Source: Branchiostoma floridae
Lineage: Eukaryota; Chordata; Leptocardii; Amphioxiformes; Branchiostomatidae
Length of the DNA stretch: 51,596 bases
Direction: 5' to 3'
Assembly (NCBI RefSeq): GCF_000003815.2
Contig: NW_023365759.1
Coordinates: forward strand, 1 to 51,596
Below, piece after piece: positions 25,001 through 37,000 of this stretch. How positions within the stretch are numbered: the first letter of the stretch is position 1; each line of letters begins with the position of its first letter. The position numbers and the translations under genes were made by a program. Below the pieces are notes generated by a model. That model had not been told where the DNA came from and made no database searches. It saw only the letters and a list, made by a program, of their open reading frames with translations.

Positions 25001-28000
25001 TCATCATCATCTTGGTGATCTGCCTTTCAGCAGCACTGTTGCTGTTTTGTGAGCCTTTCCCCGGGACAGCGTGCTGCTGTTGTTCAGCTTTGGCCGTCTG
25101 ATCTGACACTGTAGCGATATGTTTTAGGGTCATGCCTTTTGGTGGCTCTATGTAGCCATTGCTTTTGATCAGTTGTTCAGCGCTTGGTAAAGATTTTGTG
25201 CCCAGTTGGTTTTGACCTGTGCCTGGCGCTGGAGCGACCAGAATCATGGTGCCTTTGGGTTTACCTGGCTCTATGCGGTCATTCTGTCCGTCACCACTTG
25301 GTGTGAACTTTTTCTCCCCCATCCCCACCACACCCTCCAGATTTTTTACAGACTTTGCCGACTTGATGATTTCTGTGCTGGTGGAAGGGCCGGCACCACT
25401 AGTAATACCCCCCTCCCCTCGTGTGTCCTTCACTGCCAAAGGGGCTGAAAGCCCGCCCTGTGCGTTAGCATGGACTCGTCTCTTACTCTTTCGCACATGG
25501 TTCTGGATCAGGATGTAAGAAGTGAGAGAACCAATGTATGGGAGGACAAAGGGAAATAGAACTGAGGGAATCTTTGCCCAGAGTTTGTCAGAATTTGCCA
25601 TCATGCAAATTTTCATCTTCGGGTCCACCTTTACTTCTTCACCAATATGAACAGGCAAGAATGAAACAATGGGGACCAACCATGTGATGAAGAGCATGAC
25701 GACGAGGGCACGCATGGAATTTAGACGCGTACTTTTGGTACAGACCTTGAAGTAACGCTGAAGAGCAATACAGAACATGTGGCTTAGCGATGCCCCCCAC
25801 AGCACTGGGGAGATGTAGGCCACAAACCAGCACAGTGCTGGTGGGGGCTCCCATTGGGGGTTTAGCATCTGATGGATCCAAAAGGGGGAATTGAAGGTGC
25901 TGAAGAGCATATCTGCACAGCTGAGGCTGACCAGTGGCACGTTGACCAGTTTCCGCAGGTTTGGGCGTGTTCTAATTGCCAGTATGGTGAGGAGACCACC
26001 GACAACAGTCCCCACAATGATGACTGGAGGGTACAATGGATAGTTTTTAATGTCAGTGAAAATGAACTGCTTTACACAACATTTTAAGCCTTCTTCTTCA
26101 TTAGACCTATGGTAGACATCAGATGTATTTTGAATTTACGGACGAAAAGCCTTGGCACATATTTGTAATCAGAAGTTGAAGTTGCCAATCGAGTGTCCCT
26201 GACAGTCCACTGGCGGCGGCACAGTGGGGGCTTTCGCCCCCACAAAAAGTAGGTCATGGGGGCATCGCCACCACGATAAAATAACTTAAAACATGCAAAA
26301 GTCAACCTGAAGCCCTTATGAAAATTTAATCAAACCTTGCTAGTCTACTGGCGAAATTTGCCCTGAAAAAAATGCAGGAAATGACGTTTCAGAGGGTCCA
26401 GATTTCAAAATTTCAACGGACCTCCCTTGGGGGACTCGCGCCTTCGGCACTAGACATGGTGGGAAAATGTTGCCGGAGCGTCGTCCCCTAAAAATTTTAC
26501 TAATAGAAATTTCATTATCAAACTTAGCTTAGTTTACAAGCAGAATGTGCCCCTGAAGTGCAGGAAATGACGTTTAAAGTGTCCTGATTACAAAATTTCT
26601 CCAGGCCTCCCTTGTGTCTTTAGGACTCACAACGACGTAGTGCAAAATATATTGGGGCGTGGGTCGTCGCCCTCAAAAAACGGTTTCTCTAGTAGAAGTG
26701 TTATTATATTTAGCTTAGTCTGTCAGCAAAATTTGTCTCTCAAACTGCGACAAATGGCGTTTCAGAGGATCTAGATTTCAAAATTTCTCAGAACCTAACT
26801 GGCAACGGCTTGTGCCTTTGGCGTTCAAAATGGTGAAAATGTGTTGGGGGCATCGCCATGTGTATTTTCAATAGAAATGCCATTGAAGTTATCTTAGTTT
26901 GGCAGCAAAATTTCCCCCTCAAAGTGCAGGAAATAGCATTTCAGAGGGTTTATGTTTAAAAAATTTTCTGGGGGTGCATGCCCCTGGACCCCCCTAGAAA
27001 GGTCACTCCTCCGTCGCGGTGCCTCACGCCTTCGGCGCTTGATTTGTTGATATGCAACATTTTCACCCCCACAACTAAAATTAAAATGGTGCTGCCGCCT
27101 CTGCCTGACACTATCAAAAAAATGATCCTGCTTTTGTTGTCTCTTGTTTCTCCATACATTTTTCCATAGAGAAGAAAATCAAATACGAAGATAAAAGTAG
27201 ATACAAAGACACCACAATGTACAAGAAAACAAGGCGAAAAACACAACTTACTTGCATTGATGACGATGAGAACGTACTCCCAGGCAGTTGTCATGGCAAT
27301 GATCAGTTATCATCAGCCTTTCACCATCCGTGGAGTCTCGTTAGAGCTGAATATGTTTTAGAAATATTAAACGGACAATAGGAATTTTCAAATCAAAAAG
27401 ACCAGCACGAAGGCTCTGAAATCTACATTTTGTTAACTGGCAACAGACATTTTGTGTGATTGCTTGTATGATACTTGTCATCAGTTGATGAAATCTCTTT
27501 ACATGTAATCTGTATCTTCAAGCTACCTGCGTAATCTATTCTGCAAAATGAGAGAAAACCATAAATGTTATGTAATACCAAGTAAAGATTGAATTTTTGC
27601 CAAACATTCATCATTTTTTTCACACGAAAAAAGAAGACAGTTGCTTACCGTCATTCCTTACATGGCAAGAGGCTTTTAGCCAGGCATGCGTCAAGGAATC
27701 ATTTAGATGCACTTTTCTTAAAATTGAATTGAAGAAATTAGATGCACTAGACGCCCTAATACACTTGGGAGCAGATCCTCTGACAAGCATGAAATTCTGA
27801 TTGACCAGGGACTCCACAAGGTCATTTGTGATTACAGTCTTCTACTGTCCCTCTAAGACTAATTTTGGCCCTGACCTTAGAATGCACCATTCTAACTTAA
27901 GATTCTCTTAAACTCTGCACCAGGGAAGGTGGATGCCCCCAGACTGCGACTCACCATTAAATTTGGACACCCTATAATAAAATCTTAGCTAAAAGCCTGC

Positions 28001-31000
28001 ATGACAGTACAGTCAAAACTGTCTATAGCGGCCACTCAAGGGACTGGAGAAATATGACCACTATAGACAGATCGCCACTATAGAGAAAATGTTGATCAAT
28101 TGACTATGAGCAAGCTACACATGTCTTTGACTTCAATTCCCACTAATCTTTCTCATCAAGTAACATTGTCTCGATCAGGAAATTCACCGACAAAGACTTG
28201 CACTTTAATGCTCAAGGCATGCATACCTTCTGCTACCGCCAAGATGACCCTGTCAGGAACTCCAAATCCTTGCAAACTACAATTTCAAACTCGGTGCAGA
28301 GTGACATGAGGCTGCAGTATGGTTGCAATAGGCAGTGTTTCTGTATCAACGGGACCGGAAATCGTGTGGCCGTGGCCGCATTGGACAGGTGGCCGCTAAG
28401 CCTATTTCTTAATCATTACGAATCCAAGGGACCGACAAAAAGTGGCCTCTATGGCCAGGTGGCTGCTATGCAAAGGTGGCCGCTAATACAGACCTGGTTT
28501 CACTGTAGCAGATTTGTGCACAAGGATGAATATGTTGTCATAGTTATGTCTGTCTGTGCCAATTTTGAACGGCAAAACTGCAGGTGTATTTACGTCTGTC
28601 TAAGAAGTAGTGCAGTAACAAGTCATCACTAAGGACAGGGAAACCAGTTACTATTATAAAATCAATGCATTTGTTTACAGGGTCTAAATTTTTCATAGGG
28701 AGAAAATGCATTTACGGCAAAACCTAATTATAAGTTACCCACCTGCCACTATCTGTTGCAGTCTTCAAAACTATTGGTTCAAAATGCAAAGAAATTGGCA
28801 GGACGTCTGGAAGGAGCGGTCTGCAGGCATAGAGTGAGCGATCGTGTACGCAGTCAGCGATCCTAATATAGCCGGACAGATATTCACCGAAACGTCTACA
28901 GAAGAATTAAAAGAAGGTTGTGAAATGAAGAAGACTTTGTTTTGATTGATCTACCAACCTGATGAAACTATTTACAGATCCTAATATAGCTTGTATATAG
29001 TTTGATGAATGACAATTATGAACTCATTGTATCAAACCAGCTGTACAAACCTGTTGATGAGCGTTTCACAAATATCGTTACATTATCGACATCCGGAGTG
29101 TTCTGCCAACAGCTGCCAGAGGGGTTCGCTCTTGTAGCGGTTGAGAAAATGAAGTGTTTGCAGTGCTACAGTCGCATACTGTGCAGTAATGGAAACCCCG
29201 GCATTTTAACAGATGGCCAGTCGAAAACCACCTCCAGATAGCCAGTCAGAGACCTGTGACACTTCAATTGTAGCTACTCAGCACTAGTGCTACAGACAGA
29301 CAGAACAGTCACTTTCGGCAATGCTGGCATTATCAACTGCCACTGACCTAACTGTATCTACCTTCTGAATGCATAGCACTTCTTTTCTTGATGATTTTTG
29401 TGTTCATTGTTATGTGTTCAATATCGTGTCTATATCAATTTGTGCTTTGTAAGTATTTAAAACGGATTGTCACCGTAATATGTGCCTCCAACACATCATA
29501 ATACGGTACGGTAACCATGTATATTTAAGCACAGTAGTGCTTAGACAAAGGGGAGAGAAGACAGTGAATTTTTTCATAGTACAGTAGTTGTAAGTTTGCG
29601 GTTACCACGAAAACTGCGAACATAAAACCACAGCAAACATTTCTACATTTACAATAAAACCACAGATTATAAGTTACCCACCTGCAACTGTCACAGTGTT
29701 GAAAACTGTCAGTTCAAAGTGGGAAAAGTTCGCAGGACTGCTGGACGGAGTGGTCCGCCGGCGTAGAGTGAGCGATCGTGTGCGCTGTCAGTGATCGTAT
29801 AGTCCGATGAATGTCTGTCAATTATGAACTCATTGTATCTGCAGTACAAACCACTTTGATGACTTTATCACAAACAACGTTTCAAGTCGTCCAGAATGTT
29901 CTACCAAAAGATGCCGGAGGGTTCGATATCGTAGTGGTTGACTACAGTATGAGTGCGATATACACTTACTAACATTTACCTTATAATGAAGTTTTGATGA
30001 AGATTCAATGGACCTTAATTTGGTATGCAATTATTCACAAGAACTGGATTTTGGACACAGTCAGGTTTCACGTAGTATCCACTTGCTTTTGTCACTGACA
30101 CCAGAAACGTCTTGCAGTTTCCAAAAGCATAAATATGCTTGCTGGCTATGGGTAGTTGCTATGTACATGTACATTGTATGACATGTACATTGTATGAACA
30201 TTCATCGACGGAACTTGAATTGGCCTTTAAGACCCCATCTTGTCCAGGATGCTTTTAGTGGTAATTTTGGCAAAAGAAATTATAGAAAGCTGGAAACAGC
30301 CTTGTACCCCATTAGCCTCTTCCTCACTAAAGGACAGAAGATATTGGATTACCTGCATTCTCCTATGCAAAGATGAGCCCGTGTGATAGAACTCCGCTTG
30401 GTTTGTACTCTGTTTAACTGCCCTCACACTTCCTCAAAGTGTTGTGGACGGCGCCACTAACCAGCTGTCAGCCAATCAGAGAAGAGGCCTTTGTATTGTC
30501 CAAGGAGAAGGCTTGTGACAATAAGGCCTGCTCATTATTATTTCCCACGCATATCATGATCAGGTGCCCATTTTTACATCTGGGTAGGGTGAGGAAAGTT
30601 GAAGGACTGTGTGAAGTGCCTTAATAGTTTCTCAATAGCACAAGATTGCTAGTACCTCTGACCTAGCACGCGGCTGCAAAACATTACCTGCTAATTTCTT
30701 AAGTTACAGACAAGCGTTCACCAATCTAACTTTTGAGATCAGTTCCGCTGGCTAAAAGGAATTTCTCTCCGCTAAAAACACGCGTCCATTCAGCCGTTTA
30801 TTTTTGGCTCGGATCTCTTTTAGGGTATACTGACTCAGAGTAATACATCAATGAGACCTTAAGACCTGTGGATACAGGGCCAAACATCCTGTAGTTACAC
30901 CACATGACCCACTGTAGGGATAGCATCTTAAGGTTTGGGGTTCAAATCCTTAACGCGTTGCGCAGATCATTGTACAGTGAACACTCTAGGACAAAGTGTA

Positions 31001-34000
31001 TTTTGTTTTCTACATACATGTGGTTCTTATTGCAAAATATACATAGTCTATCATTAGGAGGAGTTCGGTTGTATCTGGAGAAGGCTTGCAGTCGCCTGCG
31101 CTGCAGCCGAACGATGATGATGATGATGATGATGATGATGTATCTACCGGCTTCAATTTCCAATGGGTGATCGCTGATCCTTAGTTTAGTAATGGCTCGG
31201 CGATAGCTAAAATTTGCTATATCCAGGTATTTTTCTCTTTCATACAATTGCTTAAATTTTCTGTAGGTTCTTAGCTTATTTCCTTGGTTTTCCTCTGTGC
31301 CAGGAGAGTTAAGATCTGAGTAAAAGTTTTGAAGAAAGGTGTCTTTCAGTCTTTGTTTTACTTCAGACTGAGCGAATGAAGTGTTGTGATCACTGTTCAG
31401 CAAAAGGTAGGCAAAACCAGACTCCTCCAGGATTTTACTAACATTGGATAGCCAGAATGGGATTTTACGTTTGTACAAGTCCTGTTGAACAAGGAAAGCT
31501 TCATATTGTATGCAACATTAAACATTATTACACAACATAGAAAATTTGATATGCTATACAACATCAAACATTGCATATTCAACATTAACACTGAACTTTG
31601 TAATTATATTACACTGAAAATAAATGAGTTACAGAGTCATACATTGTATAATATAGTTTTATGTTTTTAGTTTTTAGTTTGCAGTTTTCTCTTTTACACA
31701 ACTTTGCATTTTTGTCAAGAATAGTAGACAATTTTGAGAGAAACTCAAGCTTCCTGTGCCAGTAGAACACAAATCTCGTACATTGTGTAAAAATTGAATC
31801 ATATCTTGTCTTGGTCAAACTTCATTTTGTGTAATTCACAAACTAAATCCCCTTCATTTTGATTGGTGGATTTCCTCATAATTTCTTTTGAATCAGAACA
31901 ATAATTGATAGAAATTTAAACTTGACGTCACAAATCTTTGTCCGCATTTTTGTAGGTTCTGCCCAAAGCTGCCCAGGCAGACCCATGTAATTACTTGTCT
32001 CATCGTCAATTAAGTCAAAGTCAATGAATGTGTTATTTGTGCAAGTCATACATCTTCTTTCATCTGACGTTCCTTTCTGAGCTACACAAATGTGCATTTA
32101 TGTTGATTGTCAGCCTCCAATCGTCAGCAGTCGTTCGTTTTCCAAAATCATTTCATTTAAAGCCATACTTTACTCCAGAGGACAGTGTTATTTTCTTAAG
32201 GACCACATCTTTATGCACAAAAATGAATAAATTTGTGAAAATTAAAATCACATCTGATGAACAAATAAATGAACCATTTATAACCCAGTAACTGAGTATT
32301 GCCCCTTCATGCAGATCCACGGAGTGTGACTCATCATGGTAAAATGCCTTAACTATTGGTTCCTATGGGATAATTGCCAAAAGTTCTAGGTCAGTTTTTG
32401 GGTCGGATAAATAGAAGAACGAAGTTGCTAAGGATGGAAAATGATGAACAACTATTCATACACATTATTTTTATGATCTAACCTAGATTTCCTAAGAGCG
32501 CCCCTTTTTTATAGTATTTTTTTCAAGTCTTGGGTATGGGTTTCAATGAGAAGATTGACGAAGATCAAAACCCATTGTTTACCAAAAGCAAGTGGGAAAA
32601 AAGTTGCTAAGGCGCTAAGTCAAACAAGTATCCAGAAACAGATTGAAAAGTCAGTTTCAAGCTCAGCCAAATAATAGGTTACACCTGGCTGTGATTTATT
32701 TGTGATTTATTTGGAGGGTTCGGATCTCGTAAGGTTAATGCTTTATAACGCAACTGCTTGTCCAAGTTCAATATGTTAAGTGGCCGATACAATTACGTTT
32801 TGGAATTCAGAAAAATATTATTAGTGCAACCATGCAAAACGCTCTTTTCTGGAGTTAAGTATGGCTTGAAAGATAGGATGCCAAACATTTGACAGAAACT
32901 CATGTTATGAAGTTCAGGGCCCTGTCCCAGATATGCTTGTACCCCTGGCGAATGTTTTTGTTCATGACGCCGTATACGATCGGGTTCATGCAACCATTTA
33001 CTAACCCTAGCAGCTGGCCCACATGGAAGGCTTCGGCTGGAACTACGCTGGAGAAAATTGCCATTAAGATGATGGGCAGACAGCACACGGTGAACACAGC
33101 AAGCAGCATCATCATCATTTTGGTGAGCTGCCTTTCAGCAGGACTGATACAGTTTTGTGAGCTCCTACCTGTGACAGGGTTCTGCTGTCGTTCTGTTTTG
33201 GCTATCTGATCTGACAGTGTAGGGACAGTTAGGGTCATGCCTTGGGCTTTATCTAGCTCTATGCGGTGCTTGCCTTTCTGTTCCTCATCACTTGACAAAG
33301 ATTTTGTGCCCGGTTGGTTTTTACCATTGCCTGGTGCTGGAGCGACCAGGATCCTGGTGACTTTTTGTTTACTCTGCAGTATTTGGTCATTACCTTTCAG
33401 TCCGTCACCACTTGATGACGAATTTTCTTCCTCCACCCTCACAAGCCTTGTCTTCTCGACGATATCTGTGCTGGTAGATGGGCCTGCACCACTAGTGCTG
33501 GCACCACCCCCCTCCCCCCGTGTGCGCTTCACTGCCAAATGGGCAGAAGGGCCCTGTGCTTTAGGCTGGACTCGTTTCTCACTCTTTCTCACATGGTTCT
33601 GGATGAGAATGTATAAGGTGATGGCAGCAGTGTAGGGTAGGATGAAGGTGAAAATGAAAGGGGGAATCTTTGCCCAGTGTTTGTCCGAACTTCCCATCAT
33701 ACAAATGTTCATCTTTGGGTCCACCTTTACTTCTTCGCCGATGTGAAGAGGCAAGAATGAGACAATAGGAACCAACCATGTGAGCAAGAGCATGATGACG
33801 AGAGCAGGCTTTGAATTCAGACGTCTACTTTTGGTACAGATCTTGAAGTAACGCTGAAGAGCGATACACAACATGTGACTTAACGAAACCCCCCACAGCA
33901 CTGGAGAGGCATAGGCCACAAACCAGCACAGTGCTGGTGGAATCTCCCATTGGGGGTTTAGCATATGCTGGATCCAAAAGGGGGAGTTCCAGGTACAGAA

Positions 34001-37000
34001 GAGCATATCTGCACAGCTGAGGCTGACCAGTGGCACGTTGACCAGTTTCCGCAGGTTTGGGCGTGTCCAGATGGCCAGTATGGTGAGGAAACCACCGACA
34101 ACAGTGAGCATGATGACGACTGTAAGGCACAATGGATAGTGACAATGAACCACTAAAGCTAAGGGCACAACCTGCCGTACATGCAAATACATACTGTCTA
34201 CGTGTCAAAATGCGGGCAATCTTTTGGGATCCGTAAGTGGTAAGTACCGCCTCTGTGAGAAGTTGTAGGGAATCCGACGGATTTTGGAGCACGCAGACAC
34301 GCCATAAAACTTATGTGTGTGTAACGTGCCAGTACGGGCGACGCGCCTGCCCTGTAAAGCCTGAACGTTATCAGAAATACGTGGCCCCCCAAAAAAACGT
34401 ACGGACAAATTGCACATACAACCCTAAGCTTAAACAACCAGTTTAAACCTCCTTCATTAGGTCTATGGTGGATATTTTTAATTCTTTACAGACAAAAATA
34501 TTGGCACATATTTGGCTACTAGTATTCAGAACTTAAGTTGGCAAATTGAATAATTATATATTTATAGAGTTTCAAAGGTTCAGCTGACATGCTGTGTTTG
34601 TCACACTATTAATATGATATAATAATATTTATATATTAAATAGCCCAGTTTTTAAAATTTTCTGTATATTTTCTTCCATAGACAAAAAACCTAGCTGAAA
34701 TTATATTAGGAAATGAGATAAAAAAAGATATAATGTACAAGTCATAGAAAACAAGGCAAAATCACAACTTACTTCCATTCATGACAATGAGAACGTACCC
34801 TCCGGCTGTTGCCATGGCCACAGTTGGTTGTCAACAACCTTTCACCATCCGTTGAGTCTTGCTGGCAGGGCTGAATATGTTTTAGAAATATTAAAATGGA
34901 CAATAGCCATACATGTTGCGTAATACCGAGTTATCGATTAAGATTGATCTCTGAATTTCAACCTAACCTTTCATAATTTTCTTCCCGCGAAATAAAGAAA
35001 ACTATTGCTTACCGTCATTACTTACATGTCAATGGCAGATAAAAGCACAGGGATGAATATGCTTATCATTATATCCGTCTGTATTAATTTTCAATGCCAG
35101 CACTGCAGGTGCTGTTATGTCTGTCCAAGAAGTAGTGCAGCATCGATTCATCAGTTTATCCGTCTGTATTAATTTTGAAGGGCAAAGCTACAGGTGTTTC
35201 TGTGTCCATCCAAGAAGTAGTGCAGATTCAGAACCATGGACAGTGAAATCAGTTGCTGTTTAATGCATTTAAGTTCACAGGGATTAAATTTTCTTGTTAT
35301 GGAAAAATGGAATATTTGTGGTGGTTTGCAATAGTTCTATACATTGTGGGCAACAGCTGGTGTTGTTATGTCTGTCCAAGAAGTAGTGCAGATTCAGAAC
35401 CATGGACAGGGAAATCAGTTGCTGTTTAATGCATTTAAGTTCACAGGGATTGAATTTCTTGTTAGGGAAAAATGGAGTATTTGTGGTGGTTTGCAATAGT
35501 GCTATACAATGTGGGCAACAGCTGGTGTTGTTATGTCTGTCCAAGAAGTAGTGCAGATTCAGAACCATGGACAGGGAATTCAGTTGCTGTTTAATGCATT
35601 TAAGTTCACAGGGATTGAATTTCTTGTTAGGGAAAAATGGAGTATTTGTGGTGGTTTGCAATAGTGCTATACAATGTGGGCAACAGCTGGTGTTGTCATG
35701 TCTGTCCAAGAAGTTAAGTGCAGCAACGATTCAACACCATGGACAGGGAAATCAGTTACTGTTGAGTGCATTTAAGTTTACAGGAATTGAATGTCGTTGT
35801 AGGGAAAAATGAAGTATTTGTGATGGTTTGCAATAGTGCTATACATTGTGGGCAACAGCTGGTGTTGTTATATCTGTCTAAGAAGTAGTGCAGTAACGAT
35901 TCAGTACCATGGACAGGGAAATCAGTTACTGTTGAATGCATTTAAGTTTACAGGAATTGAATGTCGTTGTAGGGAAAAAGGGGGTATTTGTGGTGGTTCG
36001 CGATAGTTCTATTCATCGTAGTCACGTACTGGACAGTAATCGAAACCCGGCGCCTTTATGGACGTACAGCTAGTCAGAAATCACCTACTAGCTAATCGGC
36101 AAGGTTGCTACAGATGGACAGAACAGTCGCTTTTAGCAGTGCTGGCGTGATCAACTGTCACAGATATAACTGTATCTACGCTCTGAATACCTAGCACAAT
36201 GTTCAAAGATCGGGTCTCCCGATCCGTTCACTTTGTGCTTTGTAAGTACTTTTTATTCGTCTTCACCATAACATGCGCCTCTAACACATCATACGACTGT
36301 GCCATGTTTAAAACCTACATGTAGTGCTTAGACAAGGAAATTTATGATCTACATATTTCTCATTATTGACAAACACAAGCTTTTGGTGCCCAGTTACATT
36401 TTGGAAAGGAATACAGGAAAAAGACCATAAGTTACCCACCTGTCGGTGTGTTGAAAACTGTTGGTTCAAGAGAGGTAGAAATTCGCAGGACAGTTCGAAG
36501 GGGTGGTCTCCCAACACAGAGTGAGTGACTATGTAGGCATCCAGAGGTCTATATAGTCTGCAGAATGTCAAGTACAAACTCAGTGTCACTGCAGTACAAG
36601 CCACCTTGATTTTAACATAATCGCAAACAACGTCACAAGTCATCTGGAGTGCTCTGCCAACAGATGCCAATGGGTTCGCTCTCGTAGTGATTTACATGGT
36701 ATGAGTGTGATATGCACTCAGACGTTTACGTAATAATGAGATTTTGATGAAGAATCAACTTGAGTTGGTTTGCCAAATTGCAAGTACTTATTAATAACCA
36801 AGTGGATATGATTTTGGAATCGGTCATGTTTCACTGGTAGTATCCACTACCTTTCGTCAATAACACCCGAAACGTCCTAGTTGCCTTTTCCAAAATCATG
36901 AACATGCTTTCTTAGATATTGCTATTTGGCACATCTGACTTTCTAGCGTTCATCGACCCAACTTGAATGAATTCTTGAGACCCCATATTGTCCAGGAGGC

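Larger units (their letters stand above)
23130..30560. repeat. Segmental duplication unit 3 (contains GPCR copy 3)
   Basis: The longest unit. The left part matches unit 2. The block 27640-28000 is nearly identical to 11580-11950 of unit 1. The minus-strand donor block occurs twice (28735-28870 and 29676-29910), suggesting an internal partial duplication. The unit ends with cagctgtcagccaatcagag at 30464. Confidence 0.7.
27295..32899. other. Intronic spacer between GPCR copies 3 and 4
   Basis: Contains unit 3 conserved blocks (27640-28000, 28735-28870, 29676-29910), the TA-flanked element 28010-28505, unit end at about 30560, the LINE fragment 30942-31478 and the start of unit 4. No intact gene is recognised. 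Confidence 0.5.

Noticed and set aside
27640-27830. Short frames conserved between units 1 and 3
   Set aside because: Conservation is explained by recent segmental duplication. The frames are not kept in units 2 and 4.
35284-35709. 141-aa minus-strand frame with 55-residue repeats
   Set aside because: It arises from a tandem DNA repeat with a period divisible by three. Single-copy versions in other units have no open frame and there are no splice or start features.
35105-36000. CRISPR-like regular repeats
   Set aside because: Periods are 165-172 bp with no short-repeat/unique-spacer pattern, in a eukaryotic intron.
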